Shown here one piece after another: positions 17,245-24,839 of a DNA stretch of 64,000 bases. Numbering within the stretch: position 1 is the first letter of the stretch; each line of letters begins with the position of its first letter. A model generated the notes under the pieces. It did no database searches, was not told where the DNA came from, and was given only the letters and a program-made list of their open reading frames with translations. Source of the DNA: Thermococcus sp. MV5 (lineage in GTDB: Archaea; Methanobacteriota_B; Thermococci; Thermococcales; Thermococcaceae); contig NZ_SNUE01000004.1 in NCBI RefSeq assembly GCF_012027425.1, positions 236,418-300,417 on the forward strand, in the 5' to 3' direction. A program made the translations under genes and the position numbers.

Positions 17245-18192
17245 ATGCTCCGCGTTGGTGTTGTTGGTGTTGGAAACATGGGGAGACACCATGCAAGGAT
17301 TTATTCCGAGCTGTCAAAGGAAGGGAAGGTAGAATTTGTTGGGGTGGCTGATGCTAACTTAGAGAGGGCTAAAGAAGTCGCTTCTCAATTTAAAACAAAG
17401 GCTTTTGGAGATTACAGGGAACTGATAGGGAAAGTTAATGCAGTCAGCATTGCTGTTCCAACTTCTCTTCACAGACAGGTTGCTTTGGAGTTTATTGAAA
17501 ACGGTGTCAGCGTTTTGGTAGAGAAGCCGATAGCCGAGAGCATTGAGAGTGCACAAGAAATAATAAGTGCGGCGAGGAAAAATGGGGTCACTTTAATGGT
17601 TGGGCATGTAGAGAGGTTTAATCCGGCCGTTCTAAAGTTAAAGGAAGCAATAAACCAGGGTCTTCTTGGTGAGATAGTAACCATGAATGCAAAAAGAGTG
17701 GGCCCGATGGTTGTAAGAATAGCGGATGTTGGCGTTATAATTGACCTGGCCGTTCATGACATCGATGTCATGAGCTTTCTTTCCGCTTCTAAGGTAAAGG
17801 AGGTTTACGCAAAGGCTAGGAATGTTAAACATCCTGCAAAGGTGGATGATTACGCATTGATTCTCTTAGGATTTGACAAGGGCATGGATGGAGTGATAGA
17901 GACGAACAGATTAACTCCCCATAAGACCAGAACTTTGAACATTGTTGGCACGAAGGGAATAGCTTATCTTGATTACATAAACCAGAGCTTAGTGGTATAT
18001 GATGAAGAATGGGTTAAAGAGGCCAAAATCCAAAAGCAAGAGCCCCTAAGAAATGAACTCGAGCATTTCATAAAATGTGTGAAAGAAAAGGAAATTCCCC
18101 TAGTTAGTGGCGAGGATGGGCTACATGCACTTGAAGTTGCAGTTAAAGCATTAGAGAGTGCCAATAAAGATGAGGTAGTGAAGCTAAGGTGA
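17245..18192 (+). CDS. Gfo/Idh/MocA oxidoreductase (WbpB-like UDP-GlcNAcA 3-dehydrogenase)
   Basis: 315 residues. Nucleotide-binding GVGNMG (8-13), the conserved EKPIAES (93-99) and the substrate region [19 protein letters not shown] fit the Gfo/Idh/MocA family; the GHVERFNP block is common in WbpB/WlbA-type enzymes. These oxidise UDP-GlcNAcA at C3 with tightly bound NAD and 2-oxoglutarate recycling, delivering the keto sugar to the aminotransferase encoded just upstream. Start: ATG at 17245 after GGTGATCAAA. Function by context is good but untested. Confidence 0.85.
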   Translation: MLRVGVVGVGNMGRHHARIYSELSKEGKVEFVGVADANLERAKEVASQFKTKAFGDYRELIGKVNAVSIAVPTSLHRQVALEFIENGVSVLVEKPIAESIESAQEIISAARKNGVTLMVGHVERFNPAVLKLKEAINQGLLGEIVTMNAKRVGPMVVRIADVGVIIDLAVHDIDVMSFLSASKVKEVYAKARNVKHPAKVDDYALILLGFDKGMDGVIETNRLTPHKTRTLNIVGTKGIAYLDYINQSLVVYDEEWVKEAKIQKQEPLRNELEHFIKCVKEKEIPLVSGEDGLHALEVAVKALESANKDEVVKLR

Positions 18193-18198
18193 TTGATT

Positions 18199-19548
18199 AT
18201 GAAGCTTATTGGTTTGAGTAGGGAAGAAGTTAAACAGGTTTTCAAAGAGGGCAAATTTACAATAGCTGTTTATGGTCTTGGTAAGATGGGGCTTCCGCTG
18301 GCAGCTGTTTTTGCCGATCACGGGGCTAATGTCATAGGCGTAGACATCAATGAAAAAGTCGTTGAAATGATAAACAACGGTACTAATCACATCAATGAAG
18401 AGCCAGGGCTGTCAGAGTTAGTGGAGAGAAATGTGAAAGCTGGACGACTAAAAGCCACAACTGATGGCGTTTGGGCTGCTAAACAAGCGGATGTGATGAT
18501 TATCCTAGTCCCAACATTAACTGACGATAGAGGGAACCTAAAACTAGACCCCGTTTATGATGTTGCTCACAAAATTGCAAAAGGATTGGAAAAGGGAGAT
18601 CTTGTAATTACGGAGGCCACAATGCCTCCCGGGACCACAGAAAGCTTAGTCTCAATTTTAGAAGAAAGTGGTCTCAAGCTTGGTGAATTTGGGTTAGCTC
18701 ACGCTCCCGAGAGAACAATGACCGGAACTGCAATTAGAGACATCACCGGCCAGTATCCTAAGATACTTGGGGCAAGTGATGAAAAAACCCTGGAAGCAGT
18801 TATTGGAATTTATGAAACAATAAACAAGAAGGGAGTCATTCCAATGAGCTCAATAAAAGCTGCTGAAGCTGTTAAAGTCTTTGAAGGGATTTACAGGGAC
18901 GTGAATATTGCCTTGGCCAATGAACTGGCATTATGGTGTGAAGAGCATGGATTAGATGCTCTGGAAATATTTCAAGCTGCAAATACCCAGCCCTACTGCC
19001 ACTTACACATGCCTGGAGCTGGGGTTGGCGGGCACTGCATCCCAATCTACCCATGGTTTGTCATAAATCTCGCCAAAAAGACGAATCCGAGGTTAATTAA
19101 GACTGCCAGAGAAATAAACGATCTCATGCCCCACCACATTGTTGAGCTGACTATTAAGGGCTTGAACGAGGTTGGAAGATCTTTGAAGGGTAGCAATGTA
19201 TTAGTTTTGGGCTTAACCTTTAGAGGAGGTGTTAGGGAGTTCACAAAGAGTCCAGCAATTCCAATTATCAAAGAACTTAAAGAATGGGGAGCAAAAGTTT
19301 ATGCTTATGATCCATTATGCAGTGAGAAAGATGTAAAACGCTTTGGTGCCGAATGGAAGGAAGACTTCAAAGACATTGATGCGATAATTATAGTAACTGA
19401 CCACAAGGAGTTCAAGTCATTAAACCTCGAAGAAATAGCAAAACAAGCAAGAAACAAAGTGATAATTGACGGTAGGAACGTTTTGGATGCTGAAAAAGCT
19501 GAAAAATTGGGATTTGCCTATTTCAGAGTAGGGAGAATTTATTCTTAA
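18199..19548 (+). CDS. UDP-N-acetyl sugar 6-dehydrogenase (WbpA/WecC-like)
   Basis: 449 residues, three-domain UDP-glucose/GDP-mannose dehydrogenase. GLGKMGLPLA (26-35) binds NAD, TEATMPPGTTE (138-148) and EAVKVFEGIYRDVNIALANEL (223-243) form the core, and catalytic C280 sits in GVGGHCIP. It oxidises a UDP-HexNAc at C6 to the uronate in two NAD-dependent steps, the entry step for UDP-GlcNAcA or UDP-ManNAcA. Start ATG at 18199 after GGTGATTGATT; last gene of the plus operon. Confidence 0.88.
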   Translation: MKLIGLSREEVKQVFKEGKFTIAVYGLGKMGLPLAAVFADHGANVIGVDINEKVVEMINNGTNHINEEPGLSELVERNVKAGRLKATTDGVWAAKQADVMIILVPTLTDDRGNLKLDPVYDVAHKIAKGLEKGDLVITEATMPPGTTESLVSILEESGLKLGEFGLAHAPERTMTGTAIRDITGQYPKILGASDEKTLEAVIGIYETINKKGVIPMSSIKAAEAVKVFEGIYRDVNIALANELALWCEEHGLDALEIFQAANTQPYCHLHMPGAGVGGHCIPIYPWFVINLAKKTNPRLIKTAREINDLMPHHIVELTIKGLNEVGRSLKGSNVLVLGLTFRGGVREFTKSPAIPIIKELKEWGAKVYAYDPLCSEKDVKRFGAEWKEDFKDIDAIIIVTDHKEFKSLNLEEIAKQARNKVIIDGRNVLDAEKAEKLGFAYFRVGRIYS

Positions 19549-19600
19549 TTTTCAATTTTGATATAATTATAATCCAAAAATTGCTGGTCAATAGAACAAG

Positions 19601-19773
19601 TGAGGGGCACCATATGGTCCGGAGGCCTCAGTGAAGTTTCGCTCTGAGGCAGAGCCCACATCTTCACTCATAAACCTTACAACTCTGGGTAAGTTGCAAG
19701 ATTTACGGTTAGATATGAACTCTGGATCAGGGTGAAGCTTTCGCTTCGGTCCCTTCCCACACAGTGCCCCTCA
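19601..19773 (-). ncRNA. GC-rich structured non-coding RNA (candidate Hgc-type)
   Basis: A roughly 173-nt GC-rich island lies in very A/T-rich flanks. Its ends pair perfectly: TGAGGGGCAC at 19601-19610 with GTGCCCCTCA at 19764-19773. Internally, GCCTCAG pairs with CTGAGGC (19625-19650), and read on the minus strand GAAGC-GAAA-GCTTC makes a stem capped by a GNRA tetraloop; on the plus strand that loop would be TTTC. A strong minus-strand TATA (TTTATATA, complement of 19794-19801) is centred about 25 bp before the 5' end of the stem. Both facts favour the minus strand. It is not a tRNA, SRP or RNase P RNA by size and motifs. Pyrococcus genomes hold high-GC ncRNAs (HgcC, E, F, G); I cannot say whether this is one of them. 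Confidence 0.72.
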
Positions 19774-19988
19774 TTATATGATAGGTTTTGAAGTATATAA
19801 ACCTTTCTGTTTCAAAATTTTTATTTTGAGCAAAATATAATTTGAAATCTGATAAAAAATAATTAACATTTACTTGTTAAAAGTTAATAAAAAATTTGAA
19901 TAATTACACACAAACAGTTATATCATGAGGATAAGACTCTCTTTGAGTTGAGAAAGCTTTAAATATTTCAAACTAGATTATCATAATC
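19774..19988. other. A/T-rich intergenic region before the DUF234 ATPase
   Basis: Besides the RNA promoter, the only recognisable signal is CTTTAAATATTTC at about 19959-19971, a TATA centred near 25 bp before the ATG at 19989. That implies a leaderless message for the ATPase. The same arrangement occurs before its relative at 39787. Confidence 0.5.
19794..19801 (-). promoter_or_regulatory. TATA box of the structured RNA
   Basis: On the minus strand the sequence reads AAGGTTTATATACTTC, a near-ideal archaeal BRE/TATA, with the predicted start about 25 bp downstream at the base of the closing stem (19773-19772). A weaker plus-strand TATA-like stretch exists at 19560-19571 but would leave an unpaired leader. 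Confidence 0.6.
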
Positions 19989-21353
19989 ATGAATGAACAA
20001 TTTGTTAACCGCTCGGATGAACTTGAGGCACTGAAAAAAGCCTATGAGAGCAGTAGAAAAGAGCTGATAATTATCTATGGGCGTAGAAGGATTGGAAAGA
20101 CAACACTGGTACGCAAATCGGTAGAGAACGTGAGCCATATCTATTTTTTTGCCGAAGAGGCCCTTGAGGAGGAGAATCTGAAAACCTTCAGATTTCTCGT
20201 GGCAAAGACCCTCAACAACCCCCTATTGGCAAAGGCCAAGCTATCATGGGAGGAACTTTTCGAACTCCTTGATGAAAAAAGAGTTGTGGTGGTAATAGAT
20301 GAGTTTCCCAATCTAATCAAGATTAACAAGGGAATAGTCTCAAAGTTTCAGAAGATATGGGACAATGCCAAGAACCTCAAGCTCGTAATCACCGGCTCTT
20401 CAATAAGCATCATGGAAAGCCACACCTTGGGCTATAGAAGTCCCCTTTACGGCAGGAGAACTCTATCAATGAAGCTCCAGCCCTTGGGCTTCTTCCATCT
20501 GCGTGAGTTCTTTCCTGAAAAGAGCTGGGAAGAGCTTGTGAGGATTTATGGCATAACAGATGGGATTCCAGCGTATATAAGGGAGGTACAGTACAGACTC
20601 AATGCAGGTGAAGGCCTTGAGGAGGTGTTCCACCCAAACAAACCTCTTTTCGATGAGGCCGAATTTTTGTTGAGGAGTGAACTTAGAGAACCGGCACGCT
20701 ACTTTGCAATCCTAAAGGCTGTGGCCTTTGGAAAGACAAAATTTGGAGAGATAGTGAGCTTTACGGGTTTGCCAAACTCAACGGTTTCCCAGTACCTCAG
20801 CAACCTCCAGACACTCCACATAGTGGAAGAAAGGCATCCTATCGGTGAACCCGAGAGGAAGAGGAATGCACGCTATTACATCAGCGATCTCTACTTCACC
20901 TTCTGGTTCCGCTTTATTTATCCAAACCGCTCCCAACTCCTTGAGTTGGGGCGCATAGAGGGCTTTGAGGAGGAGTATAATAGGTATCTGGGGTTCGTTT
21001 TTGAGAAAGTTGCGGAACAATTTTTAAAACAATTGAACAAAATTGAGAAGCTTCCATTCCTGTTTACGGAGATAGGAAGATGGTGGCGCAAAAACGAGGA
21101 GATTGATTTAATTGCACTGGACAAAAGGAAAAAGAAAGTTTTGCTGGTGGAGGTAAAGTGGAAAGATCTAAGCAAAAGGGAAGCCAGAGGAATTTTGAAG
21201 GACTTGGAGTGTAAGAGTGAGTATATTGGGCTGGAAAACTGGAAGATGTATTATGGGATAATATCAAAGAGCATCAGGGATAAAGAGGATCTCAAAAGTA
21301 AAGGCTGGCTTGTATGGGATTTGGAGGATTTTGAGAAATTGTTCACTTCCTAA
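19989..21353 (+). CDS. Archaeal AAA ATPase with C-terminal DUF234 nuclease-like domain
   Basis: 454 residues. Walker A GRRRIGKTT (31-39), Walker B VVVVIDEF (100-107), a sensor-like VITGSS, a winged-helix segment (KFGEIVSFTGLPNSTVSQYLSNLQTLHIVEERHPIG) and the C-terminal DUF234 region with WWRKNEEIDLIALDKRKKKVLLVEVKW, an (E)xD...ExK arrangement seen in PD-(D/E)xK nucleases. These ATPases are expanded in archaea and lie in mobile or defence regions; no biochemical role is established to my knowledge. No ribosome site is seen, so it is likely leaderless. Closely similar to the gene at 39787. Confidence 0.82.
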   Translation: MNEQFVNRSDELEALKKAYESSRKELIIIYGRRRIGKTTLVRKSVENVSHIYFFAEEALEEENLKTFRFLVAKTLNNPLLAKAKLSWEELFELLDEKRVVVVIDEFPNLIKINKGIVSKFQKIWDNAKNLKLVITGSSISIMESHTLGYRSPLYGRRTLSMKLQPLGFFHLREFFPEKSWEELVRIYGITDGIPAYIREVQYRLNAGEGLEEVFHPNKPLFDEAEFLLRSELREPARYFAILKAVAFGKTKFGEIVSFTGLPNSTVSQYLSNLQTLHIVEERHPIGEPERKRNARYYISDLYFTFWFRFIYPNRSQLLELGRIEGFEEEYNRYLGFVFEKVAEQFLKQLNKIEKLPFLFTEIGRWWRKNEEIDLIALDKRKKKVLLVEVKWKDLSKREARGILKDLECKSEYIGLENWKMYYGIISKSIRDKEDLKSKGWLVWDLEDFEKLFTS

Positions 21354-21842
21354 GCTAAAAAAGTTTAATATAAATGACGTGGCCGAGTATAGCTGTGCAA
21401 TCCCTGAAAGCAAAAGATTGAGTATTATGGATAAGAATAAGGGGTATCTTGTAATATATGGAGATGCAGATTATTTCGCTCCTATTGTTGAAACAGGAAT
21501 TTCAAAAAAGAGAAAAAAATCCATTTTGTAGATCCATTTTTGTATCATCTTTTTTCACGATGGTGTCTTATTGAGAGTCCTAGTCAGGATAAAATCGTCG
21601 AGAGTGTTGTTGCATCGCATTTGGCTAGAAAATATTGTGTTGGCTACTGGAGGAATGGAAGTGAAATTGATGTGGTAACAAAAAATGAAATTAGCTTTGA
21701 AGTCAAATGGAGAAAGAATGCTAAGCCTTCGAGGATTAGAGTAGGGAAAATAAAAAACGTTGTAACCTTATCAAAAGATAATATCTCAATGGAGCCTTTG
21801 ATGATTCCAGTATATCTATTTCTTGCATGTTTGGATGTTTGA
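21352..21842 (+). pseudogene. C-terminal remnant of a DUF4143-type AAA ATPase
   Basis: Two frames join to give one protein tail: KKFNINDVAEYSC and YLVIYGDADYFAPIVETGI, then after a one-base slip in an A-rich run near 21515 IHFVDPFLYHLFSRWCLIES, HLARKYCVGYWRNGSEIDVV and ISFEVKWRK. The FVDPFLYHLF and GSEIDVV...EVKW blocks mark the C-terminal DUF4143/nuclease-like part of archaeal ATPases. The ATP-binding half is missing altogether and the frame is broken, so this is a dead fragment left beside two intact relatives. Confidence 0.7.
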
Positions 21843-21944
21843 TTGTTTTGTCTCCCTTCTTCATAGTCTCAGAGAGTCTATTAAGTTGGAATGAGGATTG
21901 TAAACATGCTGAGGAGAAGAAAACAGAAGATAAACTGGGCCAAG

Positions 21945-23351
21945 TTAGCCATCACTCAAAATCTGGAGAATGGCCCTTTCATCCAGCACTATTAACTCAT
22001 CAGGCACGTTCTTTACCTTTTTGGCCATCAGGAGGTAATAACTCTCCCCCTTCCACCCACTTAGCTCAACTTTTCTCTTCAGCTCTTCGAGGAGTTTTTC
22101 ACCATTTACGGTCTTATTCCTCCACTTGCACTCGCCAAATAAGGCCCTTTTCCTGTCTCTACTTAGGGCCACTATGTCTATTTCATAGACTTTTCTCTGT
22201 TCATTTTCCCTGTAGTAGCCCCAATGTCGCCCTATCTCGATGAATTTGAAGGGTAGTTCTTTCTTGCTATTTAAAATCCAGAGCAGCTCCCTGCAGATGA
22301 AATCGAACCTCTTTCCTGTGTAGTCAGGCAACATGGAGATTACTTCTTTTCCGAGCTCTTTACGCATTGCTTCATACTCACTCAGTCTCGGATGAACAAA
22401 GCAGAACCAGAAGTTGAGCAGTGGGTGGCTTATGTAGAGCACTCTTTCCTTTCCAAGAATAGCTCTATCATAGGAGATCAGCCTGAAGTAATCAACTAAT
22501 TCCTTTATCTGTCTCGTTAGTGAAGTCTCATCCCGATTCATGTAATCGGCTATCTTGCTAATTGATGTGGCTCCATTGGCTATGCTTTCAAGGATGTCAT
22601 AATAAACTCCAGAACGTCTTCCAAACTCAAGGGAGAGTATTCTCGGCACTTCTTCCTCTAATGGGGCTGAAGGGGAGAAGAAGAGATTTTCAATGATTTT
22701 TTCTGCGCTCTTTCCTTCAAGTCCTTCGTCCTCTATAGCCACGTAGTACTTGGGAAAGCCGCCAAAAACTGCATAAAGCTTCATAAAGTCATCAATGTTT
22801 TCTATTTCGAGCTCCCTTGCCATTTCATAGCTGGCTTTAATTCCAAGCTCCTTCACATGGAGTTCCCGCTTTATCCTCCCGTAGAGCGGCTCCTTCGAAT
22901 CTCTGAAGAGTTTTTCAATCATCCCCACCGTCGAGCCGGTGAAGATCAGCATGAGATTTTTCCTGTTCTCATTGAGATCTATGAACTTTTGAAGGGTCGA
23001 GAATACCGAGGGTTCAGCTCTCTGGAAGTCCTGAAACTCATCAAAGACAACAACACCCTCGAATCTTTCGAAAAGCACTTCAAAAAACTCATCCCATGTT
23101 GATATGTGCTCATACTTTGTTATAACTCCTTTTTTCCTCAGAATTTCTTCGTACTCTCTCAAAAGGGATTTAGAGGTCTTACCTCTATTAACGAAGAAAT
23201 AAAGGTTTTTCTCTCCTAAGAACTCGAGGAGAAGCCTTGTTTTACCAACTCGTCTCAATCCATAAACCACCAGAGTGTAGAGCTTCTTTTTTGACCGTTT
23301 TTTTGCTTCTTCGAGTATCTCCATCTCGACTTCCCTGTCGATAAAGCGCAT
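21945..23351 (-). CDS. Archaeal AAA ATPase (DUF234-type)
   Basis: 468 residues from the ATG at 23351, which follows GGTGAATATA. Walker A GLRRVGKTR (31-39), Walker B VVVFDEFQDF, LIFTGSTVG as sensor, and a C-terminal DUF234-like domain with FIEIGRHWGYYREN, YEIDIVALSRDRKRALFGECKW. A helix-turn-helix (SISKIADYMNRDETSLTRQIKELVDYF) lies between. It is more diverged than the gene at 19989. Tandem operator-like repeats precede it. Function unknown; the family commonly lies in accessory islands. Confidence 0.82.
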   Translation of the reverse strand: MRFIDREVEMEILEEAKKRSKKKLYTLVVYGLRRVGKTRLLLEFLGEKNLYFFVNRGKTSKSLLREYEEILRKKGVITKYEHISTWDEFFEVLFERFEGVVVFDEFQDFQRAEPSVFSTLQKFIDLNENRKNLMLIFTGSTVGMIEKLFRDSKEPLYGRIKRELHVKELGIKASYEMARELEIENIDDFMKLYAVFGGFPKYYVAIEDEGLEGKSAEKIIENLFFSPSAPLEEEVPRILSLEFGRRSGVYYDILESIANGATSISKIADYMNRDETSLTRQIKELVDYFRLISYDRAILGKERVLYISHPLLNFWFCFVHPRLSEYEAMRKELGKEVISMLPDYTGKRFDFICRELLWILNSKKELPFKFIEIGRHWGYYRENEQRKVYEIDIVALSRDRKRALFGECKWRNKTVNGEKLLEELKRKVELSGWKGESYYLLMAKKVKNVPDELIVLDERAILQILSDG

Positions 23352-23355
23352 TATA

Positions 23356-23392
23356 TTCACCTACTGAATTATTCACTAACTGAATATAAAAG
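23356..23392 (-). promoter_or_regulatory. Promoter with tandem operator-like repeats
   Basis: TTCACCTACTGAA (23356-23368) and TTCACTAACTGAA (23372-23384) are repeated with a 16-bp period, each an imperfect dyad of TTCA and TGAA. They overlap the TATA-like TTTTATATTC (complement of 23382-23391) and run to five bases before the ATG of the ATPase, so bound protein would block its transcription. The regulator is unknown. Confidence 0.45.
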
Positions 23393-23480
23393 TCTATCGG
23401 TATGGGAGTGAGACTCTCTACCCTGAAGGAGGGAGATGCTTTAGCAGTCATTTAAAGGATACCTTGGGCCTTTACTTTTT

Positions 23481-23517
23481 TCTCTTGAAAGCCTCGTTCT
23501 TTAGGGCGGGTAGATCA
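23481..23517 (+). repeat. Solo IS200/IS605-type right-end-like sequence (degenerate)
   Basis: TCTCTTGAAAGCCTCG-TTCTTTAGGGCGGGTAGATC resembles the consensus seen elsewhere in this window, TTTTGAAAGCCTCGCCC-TTTAGGGCGGGGAGGTCAG, which is the typical 3' end and omega-RNA scaffold of TnpB elements. No tnpB is present. This copy has lost pairing in the stem. Confidence 0.45.
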
Positions 23518-23540
23518 TCATCTAGGCCCTAAGAGGAAAA

Positions 23541-23580
23541 CATTTATAAGCTTTAATTAAATTTCATTAAATGTAATTAC
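23541..23580 (+). promoter_or_regulatory. Promoter/operator copy 1 of the sulfate cluster
   Basis: CATTTATAAGC is the TATA box, followed by TTTAATTAAATTTCATTAAATGTAATTA. The whole block recurs, nearly base for base, at 24527-24565 before the RHH gene. The A/T-rich TTAATTAAA units are candidate RHH operators overlapping the start site. It drives the small ORF and the TauE/SafE gene. Confidence 0.55.
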
Positions 23581-23608
23581 ATATCATTAAAGCCAGCTGG
23601 TGTTTGAA

Positions 23609-23710
23609 ATGAAAGATACAATTATGCTAACACCCGAAGCCTCCTGTGAGGGGTTAAAGAGAGGGCTTAAAGAAATTCTTAGCAGTTTTGGAGGTGATAA
23701 GTTATGCTAG
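23609..23710 (+). CDS. Possible 33-residue peptide gene leading the TauE gene
   Basis: ATG at 23609 after GGTGTTTGAA encodes MKDTIMLTPEASCEGLKRG and 14 further residues. The stop overlaps the start of the TauE/SafE gene (ATGCTAG). The promoter block ends 29 bases upstream, so the first translated start on that mRNA is this one. It could be a real small protein with two Cys, or a leader peptide; I know of no family. Confidence 0.35.
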   Translation: MKDTIMLTPEASCEGLKRGLKEILSSFGGDKLC

Positions 23711-24438
23711 ACACAGCTGTTATCGCCTTGGCAGCATTCTTTGCGGCAGTTATAGATACCGGGCTTGGAATGTGCTATGGGACGATCTTAACGCCAGCAC
23801 TCCTTATAGCCGGTTATTCGCCCGAGGTTGTGGTTCCCACCGTACTGTTATCCCAGCTTATCGTTGATGTAGTTGGAGGTATAACGCACACCAAGGTTGA
23901 AAACTTCACGAAAAAGGACGTAAAAACTGCATTGATTGTGGCAATTCCAGCAACAGCACTGGCAATCGTGGGTGCGTTTTCAAACATAAACCTACCTAAA
24001 ACTGTTACAAAGACCTATATTGGAGTGTTAGTGACTCTTTTGGGGATTATGATGCTCCTTGGGATAAAACTTAGAAAAACTCCTGAAAGACTTGTATTGA
24101 TTTCAAGTTTGGCAGGCTTCAATAAGGGTTTTATGGGTGGAGGATTTGGCCCGGTTGTTGTCTCCGGCCAGATAGTTCTTAATCACGATCCCAGGCCGTC
24201 AATAGCGATAGGGGATATAGCGGAGATACCTGTGGTTGTTTTTGGTTTGCTGACCTTTGCAGCATTCGGAGCATTGCACTTTTCACCAATCTTTGTGATA
24301 GTAAGTGTTCCAGCTTTAATGGCGTCTTTTATCGGTCCCTACCTAACAAAAACAGTCTCTGAGAAGAATTATGCTGAGAAAGTCGTTGGTCTGGTGGCCC
24401 TTTTGCTGGGCATCTATACTCTGATAAATGTTCTATGA
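23704..24438 (+). CDS. TauE/SafE-family sulfite or organosulfonate exporter
   Basis: 244 residues, about eight membrane helices. Two homologous halves each carry the family hallmark: IDTGLGMCYGTILTPALLIAGYSPEVVVP in the first and GFNKGFMGGGFGPVVVSGQIVLNHDPRPSIAIGD in the second. DUF81/TauE proteins export sulfur oxyanions or sulfonates. The position before ATP sulfurylase and APS kinase genes supports a sulfur-oxyanion substrate. Start ATG at 23704 after GGAGGTGATAAGTT. A second member lies at 30707. Confidence 0.85.
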   Translation: MLDTAVIALAAFFAAVIDTGLGMCYGTILTPALLIAGYSPEVVVPTVLLSQLIVDVVGGITHTKVENFTKKDVKTALIVAIPATALAIVGAFSNINLPKTVTKTYIGVLVTLLGIMMLLGIKLRKTPERLVLISSLAGFNKGFMGGGFGPVVVSGQIVLNHDPRPSIAIGDIAEIPVVVFGLLTFAAFGALHFSPIFVIVSVPALMASFIGPYLTKTVSEKNYAEKVVGLVALLLGIYTLINVL

Positions 24439-24526
24439 TTAGTGTTTTATTTTTCAACATTTTCTTGAGAGAGGACGGAGAGGCCTCTGGATTTCTAGTT
24501 TTCGGGATATCTCTTATGTAGGGCAA

Positions 24527-24565
24527 ATGTTTATAAGTTTAATTAAACTTAATTAAATGCAATTA
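24527..24565 (+). promoter_or_regulatory. Promoter/operator copy 2 of the sulfate cluster
   Basis: TGTTTATAAG followed by TTTAATTAAACTTAATTAAATGCAATTA, matching the block at 23541-23580. It lies directly before the RHH gene at 24584, as expected for an autoregulated repressor that also controls the upstream transporter. Confidence 0.55.
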
Positions 24566-24583
24566 GAGATGGAGGTGTTTGTG

Positions 24584-24811
24584 ATGGATGAGGAGAGAAA
24601 ATACACAACGGTCTCAATACCAAAACCTCTTTATGAGAAGATAAAGAAGAGAATTGAGGGAACGGGCTTTACTTCAGTTTCAGACTACGTGACCTACGTT
24701 TTGAGAGAGGTTTTGGCAAGCCTTGAGGAAGAAGAAAAGGAAGAGGTCTTCAGCGAGGAGGAAGAGGAGAAGGTTAAAGAGAGACTCAGGGCCTTGGGAT
24801 ATCTTGACTGA
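24584..24811 (+). CDS. Ribbon-helix-helix regulator
   Basis: 75 residues from the ATG at 24584 (GGAGGTGTTTGTG upstream; codons further upstream are inside the operator block). The strand YTTVSIPKPLYEKIKKRI and the helix FTSVSDYVTYVLREVLASL form an RHH DNA-binding domain; the rest is a Glu-rich tail (EEEEKEEVFSEEEEEKVKERL). It has no toxin partner; the next gene is ATP sulfurylase. Likely the local repressor acting on the two repeated promoter blocks, by inference. Confidence 0.75.
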   Translation: MDEERKYTTVSIPKPLYEKIKKRIEGTGFTSVSDYVTYVLREVLASLEEEEKEEVFSEEEEEKVKERLRALGYLD

Positions 24812-24839
24812 TTCTCCAAAACTTTTTTAGGTGATTGCC

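Noticed and set aside
19601..19773. tRNA or SRP/RNase P RNA
   Set aside because: No tRNA arms or CCA-end pattern, too short for SRP or RNase P RNA, and none of their conserved motifs.
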